Part shown: positions 49,321 to 59,161 of the stretch, piece after piece
How positions within the stretch are numbered: the stretch's first letter is position 1
How the letters are laid out: each line of letters opens with the position of its first letter
Assembly: GCF_003024195.1 (NCBI RefSeq)
Contig: NZ_KZ679038.1
Location: 930,001-994,000 of the forward strand
Origin: Streptomyces dioscori
GTDB taxonomy: Bacteria; Actinomycetota; Actinomycetes; Streptomycetales; Streptomycetaceae
DNA length: 64,000 nucleotides
Direction: 5' to 3'
The notes under the pieces: model-generated
Database searches by the model: none
What the model saw: only the letters and a program-made list of their open reading frames with translations
What the model was told of the DNA's origin: nothing
Position numbers and translations under genes: made by a program

Positions 49321-50187
49321 GTGAGCGACAACCGCTCCGGCGGCAGCGCGCCGACCGTCCTGCGGATGGTCCTCGGGAAGCGGCTCCGGCACCTGCGGGA
49401 ACAGGCGGGGATCTCCTTCGAGGACGCCGCCCGGGCCATCGAGGTCACCCCTTTGACGGTCCGTCGGATAGAGAAGGCCGAGGTCGGCCTGCGCATCCCG
49501 TACGTCAGGGAGTTGCTGCGCACCTACGGAGTTCCCTCCTCGGAGGTGGACGACTTCCTCACGATGGCCCGGGAGGCCAACCGGCCCGGCTGGTGGTACT
49601 CCTACCGCGACGTGCTGCCGGACTGGTTCAGCGCCTACGTGAGCCTGGAGAGCGAAGCCAGTGTCATCCGTCTCTACGAACCCCACTACGTCCCGGGCCT
49701 GTTGCAGACGCACGACTACGCGGCCGCGCTGATGCACGTCGGCTTCCCCAACGCGACCAAGGAGGACGTCGCCCGCCGCGTCGACCTGCGGCTGCGGCGT
49801 CAGGACCTGCTCGCCAAGTCCGACGCCCCGGCGGTCTGGGCCGTCCTGGACGAGACCGTGCTGCGCCGGCCGGTGGGCGGGGCCGAGGTGATGCGGGCCC
49901 AGATCGACCGGCTGACCGAGGCTCTGGACATGCCGAAGGTCCGGATCCAGATACTGCGCTTCTCGGTGGGCGCGCACCCCGGCGCGTTCGGCCCGTTCCA
50001 CTACTTCCGCTTCGGTTTCTCCGAGCTTCCCGACGTCGTCTACACGGAGAGCCTCGTCGGCTCGGTCTATGTGGACCAGCCCGCCGACGTCGTGACGTAC
50101 CTCGAAGTGCTGGACCGGATGTCCGTGCAGGCGGAGCCGGTCGCCCGGACCAGGAGCATTCTCGACGAACTGCGTGAGGAGTTGTGA
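49321..50187 (+). CDS. XRE-family regulator with DUF5753
   Basis: A 288-residue protein from GTG 49321. The N-terminal helix-turn-helix includes LGKRLRHLREQAGISFEDAA, ITPLTVRRIEKAEVG in altered form, and IPYVRELLRTYGVPSSE. The long C-terminal DUF5753 part begins RPGWWYSYRDVLPDWFSAYV and continues VIRLYEPHYVPGLLQTHDYA and VWAVLDETVLRRPVGG. This is the most common Streptomyces XRE type and is typically partnered with a DUF397 protein, as here (3-bp gap). Some pairs act in development or as toxin-antitoxin-like switches. A perfect inverted repeat lies upstream. Confidence 0.93.
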   Translation: MSDNRSGGSAPTVLRMVLGKRLRHLREQAGISFEDAARAIEVTPLTVRRIEKAEVGLRIPYVRELLRTYGVPSSEVDDFLTMAREANRPGWWYSYRDVLPDWFSAYVSLESEASVIRLYEPHYVPGLLQTHDYAAALMHVGFPNATKEDVARRVDLRLRRQDLLAKSDAPAVWAVLDETVLRRPVGGAEVMRAQIDRLTEALDMPKVRIQILRFSVGAHPGAFGPFHYFRFGFSELPDVVYTESLVGSVYVDQPADVVTYLEVLDRMSVQAEPVARTRSILDELREEL

Positions 50188-50190
50188 GCC

Positions 50191-50436
50191 ATGACGTCCA
50201 TGGATCCCGTCCACAGCGGCATGCCCGCCCATGAGCTGGGCACCGAGGGCTGGGAGAAGCCCTGGAGCGGCACCAACGGCGGCAGTTGCGTCGAGGCCAA
50301 GCGGCTCCCCGACGGGAGCGTCGCCCTCCGCCAGTCCAGGGATCCGGACGGGCCCGCGCTGGTCTACAGCCGGGACGAGATGATCTCGTTCCTGGAAGGC
50401 GCGAAGTCCGGCCGGGCCGACTTCCTCGTCGACTGA
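50191..50436 (+). CDS. DUF397 protein partner of the XRE regulator
   Basis: An 81-residue DUF397 protein. WEKPWSGTNGGSCVEAKRLP and VALRQSRDPDGPALVYSRDE are the family's core. An N-terminal extension of about 20 residues (MTSMDPVHSGMPAHELGTE) is longer than average. It begins 3 bp after the XRE gene on the same strand. DUF397 proteins are thought to modulate the adjacent regulator; binding here is inferred from context. Several other DUF397/XRE pairs would be expected elsewhere in such a genome. Confidence 0.92.
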   Translation: MTSMDPVHSGMPAHELGTEGWEKPWSGTNGGSCVEAKRLPDGSVALRQSRDPDGPALVYSRDEMISFLEGAKSGRADFLVD

Positions 50437-50584
50437 CCCGCGCTCGGCAACCGGCCGGGGCGCGTCGGCACTCCCGTACGCCCGCCCGAACGGTGTGCGC
50501 ACGCTGGACGCGTCAACAGAGCCTTCACACAGCGCAGTTGACGCTACGTTGGGTATGACCGCCGACGCACGGCAGGAGATCCCC

Positions 50585-51394
50585 ATGGCAGACGGCCAGC
50601 ACATCCCCGACCAGGACGCCCTGTCGAAGATCGACACCTCGGTGCCGCATTCGGCCCGCATCTGGAACTACTGGATGGGCGGGAAGGACAACTACGAGGT
50701 CGACCGGGTGGCGGGGGACGCGTATCGCCGGATCGCGCCGAACATCGAGACGATGGCCCGCGCGTCCCGCGGTTATCTGATCCGTACCGTGACGTTCGTC
50801 GCCGGTGAGCTGGGCATCCGCCAGTTCCTGGACATCGGCACCGGTCTTCCCACGTACGACAACACCCACCAGGTCGCCCAGCGCGTGGCGCCCCGGGCCC
50901 GGATCGTCTACGTGGACAACGACCCGCTGGTGCTGCGGCACGCCCAGGCGCTGCTCACCAGCACGCCCGAGGGTGTCACCGACTACATCGACGCGAACCT
51001 GCACGAGCCCGAGGCGATCATCGAGGCGGCGGGCAAGATCCTAGACTTCACGCAGCCTGTCGCGCTGATGCTGATGGGCATCCTGGGTCACATCCAGGAC
51101 TACGAGGAGGCCAGGTCGATCACGCGCAGCCTCCAGGCCGCCCTGCCGTCCGGCAGCTACTTCGTGCACTACGACAGCACCGACACCGACGCCGAGCTGA
51201 AGCGCGCCCAGGAGGGGTACGACGACACCGGCGCCGTACCGTACGTGCTGCGCAGTCCCCGGCAGGTCGCCGCGTACTACGAGGGACTGGAGCTGCTGGA
51301 GCCCGGCATCGTCTCCTGCCCGCTGTGGCGTCCCGAGCCGGGCACCGACCCGCAGCCGACGGACGTGTACGGAGGCGTCGCCCGCAAGCCCTGA
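50585..51394 (+). CDS. DUF574 SAM-dependent methyltransferase-like protein
   Basis: A 269-residue protein. ATG 50585 is chosen because GGCAGGAG precedes it; earlier ATG 50555 and a start at 50495 lack a ribosome-binding site. The Rossmann SAM site reads GIRQFLDIGTGLPTYDNTHQ, with RIVYVDNDPLVLRHAQALL and VTDYIDANLHEPEAII following. The N-terminal PHSARIWNYWMGGKDNYEVD is the family hallmark. DUF574 enzymes are abundant next to XRE/DUF397 pairs in Streptomyces and their substrates are not known. It follows the DUF397 gene by 148 bp. Confidence 0.9.
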   Translation: MADGQHIPDQDALSKIDTSVPHSARIWNYWMGGKDNYEVDRVAGDAYRRIAPNIETMARASRGYLIRTVTFVAGELGIRQFLDIGTGLPTYDNTHQVAQRVAPRARIVYVDNDPLVLRHAQALLTSTPEGVTDYIDANLHEPEAIIEAAGKILDFTQPVALMLMGILGHIQDYEEARSITRSLQAALPSGSYFVHYDSTDTDAELKRAQEGYDDTGAVPYVLRSPRQVAAYYEGLELLEPGIVSCPLWRPEPGTDPQPTDVYGGVARKP

Positions 51395-51450
51395 CGCCCC
51401 CGTCGGCGCCAGGGCCCTTCCGCGGACGGTCGGTGAGCTCGTGCGGGCGG

Positions 51451-52848
51451 TCAGGAGCGTGCGGCCGGCTGGATGTTCTGGTTCAGCCGGAACAGGTTGC
51501 CCGGGTCGTGGTCGGCCTTGATGCGGGCCAGACGCGCGTAGTTGTCGCGGTAGCTGGCGCGCACCCGCTCCTGTCCCTCGTCCATCATCATGTTCACGTA
51601 CGCGCCGCCCGCCGAGTACGGGTGCAGGGCCTCGAAGTAGTCGACGGTCCACTGCCTGATGAGGTCGGCGTTGGCCGGGTCGGGGTCCACCCCCGCGTAC
51701 ACCGAGGCCCAGCGTGCGTCCCGGTAGCTCCAGGCGGTGTCCGTCGGGGCGTGGTCGTGGACGGCGCCGTCGATCGGGTACAGGTGGAACGTCGACTTGA
51801 GCGTGGGCAGTCCGGCCCCGAACTTGGCGTGCTGGTCGATGGCGTCACCGGGGATCTCGTTGACGAAGTCGGCACGCCAGTACCACTGGTCGCCGGGCGG
51901 GTAGAGCCCGTCGAAGGCCGACTGGATCGCGGGGTGCGGCATCGGCGCGGGCCCGTGCAGCATCGGTTCGGGGAGCGCGTCGAGCAGGGGCGCCATCAGA
52001 CGGGCCGCCGTGTCCGCGTCGTCCCCGGCGTAGCACCACACCACACCGCAGGCCTTGCGTCCCTGGATCTCCTCGGGGAACGGCGGGGCCGGCGGGACGG
52101 CGCCGAACAGGAAGAAGCCGTTCAGTTCGCGGGGTGCGTGGGGGATGAAGTCCCGGTAGGCGGTGAGGACTTCGGCGGCCGATTCGACGGGCCAGAAGGT
52201 GGGCCCCGCGACGACGGTGCTCACCTCGTGCAGCCGGAACCGGAACGAGGTGACGACGCCGAAGTTGCCTCCGCCGCCACGGATCGCCCAGAACAGGTCG
52301 GCGTTGTCGTCGGCGTTCGCGCGCACCTGGGTGCCGTCGGCCAGTACGAGGTCGGCCTCCTGGAGATTGTCGATGGTCAGCCCGCACCTGCGGCTGAGGT
52401 GGCCGAGGCCGCCGCCCAGGGTGAGGCCGCCGACGCCGGTCGTGGAGATGATGCCGCTCGGGGTGGCCAGGCCGTGCGCGTGGGTGGCACGGTCCACCTC
52501 GCCCCAGACGCAGCCCGCGCCGACGCGGGCCGTCCTGGCGCCGGGGTCGATCTCGATGTCCTTGAGCGGCGACAGATCGACGACCACGCCGTCGTCGCAG
52601 GTCCCGAGGCCCGCTCCGTGGTGCCCGCCGCCGCGGACCGCGAGCGGCAGGTCGTGGTCGCGGGCGAAGCCGACGGCCCGGGCCACGTCCTCGGCACTGG
52701 CGCAGCGTGCCACCAGGGCGGGCCGCCGGTCGATCATCGCGTTGTAGACGGCGCGTGCCTCCTGGTAGCCGGGGTCGTCCGGGCCGGTCAGCCGCCCCTC
52801 GAACGCCGTGAGTTCCTGGCGGGCCGCCTGTGCGGGTGTGACGGACAT
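51451..52848 (-). CDS. FAD-binding oxidoreductase, berberine-bridge-enzyme type
   Basis: A 465-residue protein with an N-terminal FAD_binding_4 (PCMH) domain: VARAVGFARDHDLPLAVRGG, GGHHGAGLGTCDDGVVVDLS and GLATPSGIISTTGVGGLTLG. The HH after RGGG includes the histidine that binds FAD covalently. The cysteine of bicovalent members is not evident at the usual site (GGLGHLSRRCG). A C-terminal BBE segment ends YVNMMMDEGQERVRASYRDN and YARLARIKADHDPGNLFRLN. Members oxidise sugars, alkaloids or phenolics. The absence of a signal peptide suggests an intracellular enzyme. Convergent with the DUF574 gene. Confidence 0.9.
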   Translation of the reverse strand: MSVTPAQAARQELTAFEGRLTGPDDPGYQEARAVYNAMIDRRPALVARCASAEDVARAVGFARDHDLPLAVRGGGHHGAGLGTCDDGVVVDLSPLKDIEIDPGARTARVGAGCVWGEVDRATHAHGLATPSGIISTTGVGGLTLGGGLGHLSRRCGLTIDNLQEADLVLADGTQVRANADDNADLFWAIRGGGGNFGVVTSFRFRLHEVSTVVAGPTFWPVESAAEVLTAYRDFIPHAPRELNGFFLFGAVPPAPPFPEEIQGRKACGVVWCYAGDDADTAARLMAPLLDALPEPMLHGPAPMPHPAIQSAFDGLYPPGDQWYWRADFVNEIPGDAIDQHAKFGAGLPTLKSTFHLYPIDGAVHDHAPTDTAWSYRDARWASVYAGVDPDPANADLIRQWTVDYFEALHPYSAGGAYVNMMMDEGQERVRASYRDNYARLARIKADHDPGNLFRLNQNIQPAARS

Positions 52849-53012
52849 GGCATCCCCCGATCCGGGGCCCGTTCGCCGAGCCCCTCCGATGGGCCTGTTC
52901 TAGTCCGGCGGCCCGGAGGCAGCTATCCGTCCCCACCACTCAGCTCGGCGTCCTCACCTACCTAGGTCACGCTGCGTCTGTCCAGGTACGCCTGCATCCA
53001 ACGTACCCCCGC

Positions 53013-55631
53013 CTAGGGTTCGCGGCCCGGCAGGATTCCGAGCTCCGTGGCACGGGCGGCGGCCTCGCGCCGCGAGCGGGCACCGAGCTTCTCCAGGACG
53101 GCGGCGACGTGGTTGTCGACGGTACGGACCGACACGACGAGCCGCTCGGCCATCTCCGGGTTGGTCAGGCCCTGGGCCAGCAGCCGCACGACCTGCAGCT
53201 GCCGCTCGGTGAGTCCTGCGGGGTTCTCCCGGGTGGTGGCGAGCGGTCCGCGTGGGATGTGGCGGACGCCGAGGTGCCGCAGCTCGGAGCGGACCAGCCG
53301 CGCCAGGGGTTCGGCGCCGAGCGCGTCCAGGCCCGCGAGGGCGGTGAGCTTGTCGCTCGGGTCCGGGCTCTCGGCGAGGGCGGCGGCCCGCTCGTACGGG
53401 CAGCCGGCCGTCTGCCACAGCCGGGCCGCCTCCCGCCAGCGGCCGGCGGTCTGGAGGGCGTACGGGTGGTCCGAGCCGTCCGGCGGTACGGGGTGTCCGG
53501 CCCTGGTGAGCCAGTGGCCGAGTTCGGCGCGGTGCGGGACGGCGTTCAGCAGGCGTGCCTGCTCGAAGGCCGTGCCGGCCAGTTCGGCCACCGCCGCGTG
53601 ATCGCCGCGGAGCCAGGCGGCCTCGGCTCGGGCGGCGGCGACCGGACCGATGCGCTGCAGTTCACGGGTGCGCACCGCGATCTCCCATGCCTCGTCGAGC
53701 AGTTCGTCGCCGCCCTCGCGGCCCCGCCGGACCCGCACCCGGGCGAGGACGGTCAGCGCGGGGCAGCGGGCGGGGACGAAGTCGTGGGCGCCGATCTCGG
53801 CGTGGCGCTCCGCCTCGTCCCAGGCGCCCGCGGCGAACTTCCGCAGCCCCATGGCCACATGGAGATAGCTGAGGAAGCCGACGTGCTCGGCCCGGTCGGC
53901 CAGCTCCATCCCGGGAGCGAGGTAGCGGTCGGCCTCGGCGTGTTCGAGGCGTTCGAGCAGCGTCCAGATGAGGTTGGCGTACGAGCGGCAGGCGTGTTCG
54001 ACCTCGCCCGCGGCCAGCGCGACCCGCAGGCTCTCCTCCAACTGGGCGCGGCCCAGCGGGTCTCCGGCACGCCAGCGAGCGGTGCCGACGTTGTTGAGGG
54101 CGTGCGCGAGGATCGCCTTGTCACCCGTGCGGCGGGCCAGGACGATCGCGCGTTCACCGAAGTCGATGGCGGGTCCGGTGCGTTCGGACAGCATGTGGAG
54201 CTGGGAGGTGTTGCTGAGCGCGAGTGCGAGCAGCCGTTCGTCGCCCGCCTCCTCCAGGACGGCGATGGCCTCCCACGCGGCGCGCTGCGCCTCGTCGGCG
54301 TTCCCCGCCCACCAGTGGATACGGGAGAGCCAGCGCAGGTCGGCGCCGAGCGCGCGGGTGTCGCCGAGGAAGCGGCGCAGCGCGACCGCGTCCCGTTCGG
54401 CGTCCACGGCGGCCGCGGAGTCGGCGATGGTGTAGCTCTCGATGGCGAACCGCTCCAGCAGATCGGCGAGCGCGGCGGCGTCGAAGCGGTCGCGCCGGCG
54501 CAGGACCAGCCGCAGATGGGCCGCGGCCTCCCGGTGTGCGCCCGCGCCCGCGGCGTCCCGGGCGGCGTCGGGTCCGTACCGCGCGATCGCCTCCTAGTCG
54601 CCGGCCTGGGCCGCGTGGTGGACGACACGGGCGGGGTCGGAGCCCGGTTGCACGACGAGTGCGGCCAGGACCTGGCGGTTGAGTTCGATGCGCCGTGCGG
54701 CGGGCAGCGAGTCGACGACGGCGCGGCGGATCAACTCGTGCCGGAATCCGGCCCGTTCGGGCGTCACGGTGAGCAGGCCGCGCTGTTCGGCGACCGCCAG
54801 CTCGGCGACGCCGTCCGGCAACAGCGCGTCGACCAGCGGCCGTTCGACCGCGGAGGGCACGACGGCGAGCTGTTCCAGGGCGTCGCGGGTGCGGTCGTCC
54901 AGGTCGCGCAGCCGGGCGAGGACCGCGTCGACCACCGTCGGGGGTACGGCGCCGGTGCCGCCGGCCGCGACCACCTCGGCGACGAAGAACGGGTTGCCCG
55001 AGGTGACCTCGTACACCTCCGCCGGGTCCAGGCCGCTCACCGCGCTGAGCCGGTGCACGGCGCCCGGGGAGAGCCGGGGCAGGGGCAGGCGGTGTACGCG
55101 TTCGGCCCGGGACACCTGGCCGAGGAGGTGGTGCAGGGGGTGGCGGCGGTCCAGCTCGTCGTCGCGGTAGGTCAGGACGAGTACGGCCGGCAGGCGTTCC
55201 ACCCGGTGGACCAGGAACCGCAGCGCGTCGAGGGAGGCCTCGTCGGCCCAGTGCACGTCCTCGACGACGAGGACGGCGGGGTGCGGGGCCGCGGTGAGTT
55301 CCGCGCGCAGCGCGTCGTAGACCCGGGGGCGGTCACCGCCCGCCGTGAGCGCCCGTGCCAGTTCCGCGCCGACGCCGCCGACGAGGTCACGGAAGGGGCC
55401 GAGCGGGCGGCGCGTCGCGAGGTCGTCGCACTCCCCCACCAGGACGCGCGACGCCGTGGGCAGCACTCCGGGCATGGCCTTCACCAGGCTGGACTTGCCG
55501 ATGCCCGCCTCGCCGTGGACGAGCACGACGGAACCGGCTCCGTCGGCCGCCTCCCTGGCGGCCGAGGCCAGCCGGTCCAGCTCGTGCTCCCGTTCGAGGA
55601 TCCCCCCATCCACGGCGCCATGCTGGCACAT
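53013..55631 (-). pseudogene. LuxR-family LAL regulator interrupted by an in-frame TAG
   Basis: One reading frame runs from the start near 55631 to 53013, broken only by a TAG at 54594-54596. The first part has Walker A (VHGEAGIGKSSLVKAM) and Walker B (AVLVVEDVHWADEASLDAL). It ends HHAAQAGD, then the stop, then the frame resumes EAIARYGPDAARDAAGAGAH as in intact homologues. The second part carries TPR-like repeats and a LuxR helix-turn-helix (LTERQLQVVRLLAQGLTNPE, VRTVDNHVAAVLEKLG). Without readthrough or suppression, DNA binding and ATPase parts are separated. A one-base change or sequencing error could cause it. Confidence 0.85.
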
Positions 55632-55682
55632 GCACGCCTCTTGAAGCCCCACAGCGGCACCCATAGGATCGTTCAAGAATGT

Positions 55683-55694
55683 GTGAAACGTTTC
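55683..55694. promoter_or_regulatory. LacI-family palindrome between the broken LAL gene and the rhamnosidase
   Basis: TGAAACGTTTCA is a perfect 12-bp palindrome with the central CG expected of LacI-family operators. It lies 119 bp upstream of the rhamnosidase start. Confidence 0.7.
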
Positions 55695-55812
55695 AAACGG
55701 CTCACGCGTCCCCCTCACGCCTCTTCTCACGACTCCCGCCCCCTGACTTTTCCCGCCCCCACCCTCGCTCCGTCACCCGCACCCGCGCACGTACGCAACC
55801 AAGGGACACCAC

Positions 55813-58800
55813 ATGACCAAGGGTTGGAACCGCCGCGCCTTCCTCCGGACCTCGGTAGCCGGAGCGAGCGCCTCAGCCGCTCTCGCCTCCGGCACCGCCG
55901 CAGCCGCCGGCCCGGCCCCGGACGCCGGCGCCGCGCGGCCGGGCCGGCTGCACATCGGGCGCACGACCGTCGAGTACGCCGAGACGTTGCTCGGCACGGA
56001 GGTGGAACAGCCGTGCCTCACCTGGGAGTTGGCGGCCGACGGGCACGGCGCGCGGCAGAGCGCGTACCACGTGCGAGTCGCGCTGAGCGAGAAAGGTCTG
56101 CGGGAGGGGCGGCGCGCGGTCTGGGACTCCGGCCGGGTCACGTCCGACCGCAGCGTCGGAATCGTCTACGCGGGCCCCGCCCTGAAGCCGCGCACCCGCT
56201 ACCACTGGCAGGTCAGGGTCTGGGACGGTGAGGGCCGGGCGTCGGCGTGGAGTGCGCCGCGCTGGTGGGAGACAACGTTGTCCAAGGACTCCTGGCAGGG
56301 GTTCTGGATCGGCGCGGCCGCCGCGCCGGAGCCGCCGACGTTCGAGGGCGCGTCCTGGATCTGGTCGCCGGGGGCGACCTCCAACGACGCCCCGAACGGG
56401 CCGCGTTGGTTCCGTGGCGCGTTCACTCCACCCGCGGGCGCCGAGGCCCGAAGAGCCACGCTGCTGGCGACGGCCGACGACGACTTCACCCTGTATCTCG
56501 ACGGCGTGCAGGTGATGCACCAGGCCGAACAGACCGACGCCTGGCGGCAGGGCCATCTCCTCGACGTCACCGAGGAGGTGAAGGCGGCGGGCTCCGGACG
56601 CCTGGTGGTCGCCGCCCTCGCGACGAACCGCGGCAACGCGTCGGTCAACCCCGGCGGCCTGCTCGTACGGCTCCTCGTCGAACTCGGGACGGAGGCGGGG
56701 ACCGAGGCGGACGCCGGGACGGCGGAGCTGGTCACGGGCGAGGGCTGGCGCAGCGCCGACACCGAGCAACAGGGCTGGCAGCAGGCGGAGTTCGACGACT
56801 CCGCGTGGGCCGGGGCGGCCGTGCTCGCCCCGTACGGGCAGGGCCCCTGGGGCTCCGGGGTGTCGATCGCGGCGCCCGAGCAGCCCGCCCCGCTGCTGCG
56901 CCGCGAGTTCACCGTCACGAAGCCCGTCTCCCGCGCCCGCCTCTACATCAGCGGACTCGCCTACTACGACGCCGAGATCAACGGTGAACGCGTCGGCCGC
57001 CAGGTTCTCGACCCCGGCTTCACCGACTACGACGAGACCGTCCTGTACGCCGTCCACGACGTGACGGACCGCCTGCGCCGGGGCACCAACGCGATCGGCG
57101 TGACCCTGGGCCGCGGTTTCTTCGGCATGACGACACCGAACGTCTGGAACTGGCACCGCCCGCCATGGCACGACGAGCCGCGCCTGCTGGGCCAGTTGGA
57201 GATCGACCACCCCGACGGCTCACGTACCACGGTCGCCACGGACGGCGGCTGGCGCATCACAGAGGGCCCGACCCGCTCCAACTCCCTGTATGCGGGCGAA
57301 AGTTACGACGCCCGCAAGGCACCCCGGGCCTGGACCCGCCCCGGCTTCGACGACAGCGGCTGGCAGGAGACCGTGCGCCGGGACGCCCCCAAGGGCACGC
57401 TGCACGCTCAACCCCACGACCCGATCCAGATCATCGAGACCGTACGCCCGGTCGCCGTCGAGGAGTTGACCGAGGGCGTGTACGTGGTCGACATGGGCCG
57501 CACCATGGCCGGCTGGACGCGGCTGACCGTGGGCGCCCCGGCCGGGACGACCGTGCGCCTGGTCCACGGCGAGAAACTGAAGTCCGACGGAAGCGTGCAC
57601 GCCGAGACCGGGCACGTCCCCGGCCGGTTCCAGACCGACGAATACGTGTGCGCGGGCGGCGGCGCCGAGGAGGTGTGGGAGCCGAAGTTCTCGTACAAGG
57701 GGTTCCGATACGTGCAGGTCAGCGGGCTGCCCGCGAAGCCCGAGCCGGCGCAGGTGCTGGGGCGGGTCGTGCACACGCCGGTGGAGGCGACGGGATCCTT
57801 CGCCTGTTCCGTGCCGTTCTACCAGCAGCTGGAGCGCGCGATGCGGCGCACGCTCCTGAACAACCTGCACGGCATCCCGACGGACACCCCGATGTACGAG
57901 AAGAACGGCTGGACCGGTGACGCGCAGCTGGGCGCGCCCGTCATGGCGTACGCGCTCGGCGTGCACCGCTTCCTGTCCAAGTGGCTCGGTGACCTGAAGG
58001 ACAGTCAGAACACGGACGGACAGCTCCCGGTGATCGTACCGAGCGGCGGCTGGGGCTACGGCGACCTCGGGCCGTCCCCCGAGTGGACGACCGTGTACCC
58101 GTTCCTGCTGCGGGAGATGTACCGCGTGTACGGGGACGAACGGCTGGCCCGCGACCACTGGACGCCCCTCACCCGCTATCTGGACTGGGAGATCTCCCGG
58201 CTGAGGGACGGGCTGGCCGTGACCGCGCTCGGCGACTATCTGCCCCCGGGGTACGGCGGAAACCCGCCCGAGGACACCCGGCTCACCGCGACGGCGTATC
58301 TGCACCGGGCGCTCACCGACACGGCCGAACTCGCCGACCTGCTGGACGACTCGGCGGTCGCCACTCGATATCGCGGGGCCGCGGCCGGGCTCAAGGAGGC
58401 CTTCAACGTGGCCTTCCTGGGCCCGGACGGCCACTACCGCACAGCGAAGGATCCTGGCTACCGGCAGACGAACAACTGCATACCGCTCGCCTTCGGGCTG
58501 GTCCCGCCGGGCGCGCGGGCCTCCGTCGTCGACTCGCTGCTCGCCGACATCGAGGAGCGCGGCAACCACCTCAACACCGGCGCGCTCGGCACCAGTGTCC
58601 TGCTGCGGCAGCTGTCGGCGCAGGGACACCCCGAGGTGGCCCACGCGATCGCCACCCAACGCACGTACCCGAGTTGGGGCTACTGGTTCGAGAACGGCGC
58701 CGACACCATGTGGGAGATGTGGCCGGTCGACTCACGCTCCAGGGACCACTATTTCCAGGGCACGGTCGTGCAGTGGCTGTACGAGAACGTGGCCGGACTG

Positions 58801-59109
58801 CGCCCCGGCGACGCCGGGTACCGCACCTTCACCGTGCGCCCCGACGGCCGGACGGGTGTGGACTGGGCCCGCACCTCGATCCGCACCGTCCGCGGCGATG
58901 CCTCGGCGGCCTGGTCGGTCGTGGACGGCTCGCTACGGCTCTCGGTGCGCGTGCCGGTGGGGTCCACGGCCGAGGTGCATGTGCCGGCGGCGGCGCGATC
59001 GGCGGTACGCGCTCCGGGCGGAGCGAAGTACGTGCGGGTGGAGCCCGGGTTCGTCGTGTACGAAGTGGCGCACGGGGGCTGGGAGTTCGTGGGCCGGTCC
59101 GCCGACTGA
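55813..59109 (+). CDS. Tat-exported alpha-L-rhamnosidase (GH78)
   Basis: A 1098-residue enzyme. The twin-arginine signal is NRRAFLRTSVAG, followed by a short hydrophobic core and ASGTAAAAG. N-terminal Bac_rhamnosid_N-type sandwich domains (about 150-500) include ARLYISGLAYYDAEINGERV. The (alpha/alpha)6 catalytic barrel has GIPTDTPMYEKNGWTGDAQL, LGDYLPPG and GYWFENGADTMWEMWP, holding the catalytic carboxylates of GH78. It removes rhamnose from plant glycosides or pectin side chains. The LacI-type palindrome upstream predicts rhamnose-responsive control. No rhamnose transporter is adjacent. Confidence 0.94.
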   Translation: MTKGWNRRAFLRTSVAGASASAALASGTAAAAGPAPDAGAARPGRLHIGRTTVEYAETLLGTEVEQPCLTWELAADGHGARQSAYHVRVALSEKGLREGRRAVWDSGRVTSDRSVGIVYAGPALKPRTRYHWQVRVWDGEGRASAWSAPRWWETTLSKDSWQGFWIGAAAAPEPPTFEGASWIWSPGATSNDAPNGPRWFRGAFTPPAGAEARRATLLATADDDFTLYLDGVQVMHQAEQTDAWRQGHLLDVTEEVKAAGSGRLVVAALATNRGNASVNPGGLLVRLLVELGTEAGTEADAGTAELVTGEGWRSADTEQQGWQQAEFDDSAWAGAAVLAPYGQGPWGSGVSIAAPEQPAPLLRREFTVTKPVSRARLYISGLAYYDAEINGERVGRQVLDPGFTDYDETVLYAVHDVTDRLRRGTNAIGVTLGRGFFGMTTPNVWNWHRPPWHDEPRLLGQLEIDHPDGSRTTVATDGGWRITEGPTRSNSLYAGESYDARKAPRAWTRPGFDDSGWQETVRRDAPKGTLHAQPHDPIQIIETVRPVAVEELTEGVYVVDMGRTMAGWTRLTVGAPAGTTVRLVHGEKLKSDGSVHAETGHVPGRFQTDEYVCAGGGAEEVWEPKFSYKGFRYVQVSGLPAKPEPAQVLGRVVHTPVEATGSFACSVPFYQQLERAMRRTLLNNLHGIPTDTPMYEKNGWTGDAQLGAPVMAYALGVHRFLSKWLGDLKDSQNTDGQLPVIVPSGGWGYGDLGPSPEWTTVYPFLLREMYRVYGDERLARDHWTPLTRYLDWEISRLRDGLAVTALGDYLPPGYGGNPPEDTRLTATAYLHRALTDTAELADLLDDSAVATRYRGAAAGLKEAFNVAFLGPDGHYRTAKDPGYRQTNNCIPLAFGLVPPGARASVVDSLLADIEERGNHLNTGALGTSVLLRQLSAQGHPEVAHAIATQRTYPSWGYWFENGADTMWEMWPVDSRSRDHYFQGTVVQWLYENVAGLRPGDAGYRTFTVRPDGRTGVDWARTSIRTVRGDASAAWSVVDGSLRLSVRVPVGSTAEVHVPAAARSAVRAPGGAKYVRVEPGFVVYEVAHGGWEFVGRSAD

Positions 59110-59161
59110 GCGGGGGCGGCGGCTGAGCGAGGGCAGCGGCTGGGCGGGGCGGGGCGGCGGC

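Noticed and set aside
50538..50559. TTGACG and TATGAC as a promoter for the DUF574 gene
   Set aside because: The spacer is only 10 bp, too short for a normal sigma-70-type promoter.
54594..55631. Independent short ATPase gene ending at the TAG
   Set aside because: The frame continues in the same register beyond the TAG with the expected next segment of LAL proteins, so a split gene is more likely than two separate genes.
53109..56231. A 1040-codon plus-strand frame
   Set aside because: Antisense to the broken LAL regulator and out of frame with the rhamnosidase; no motifs.
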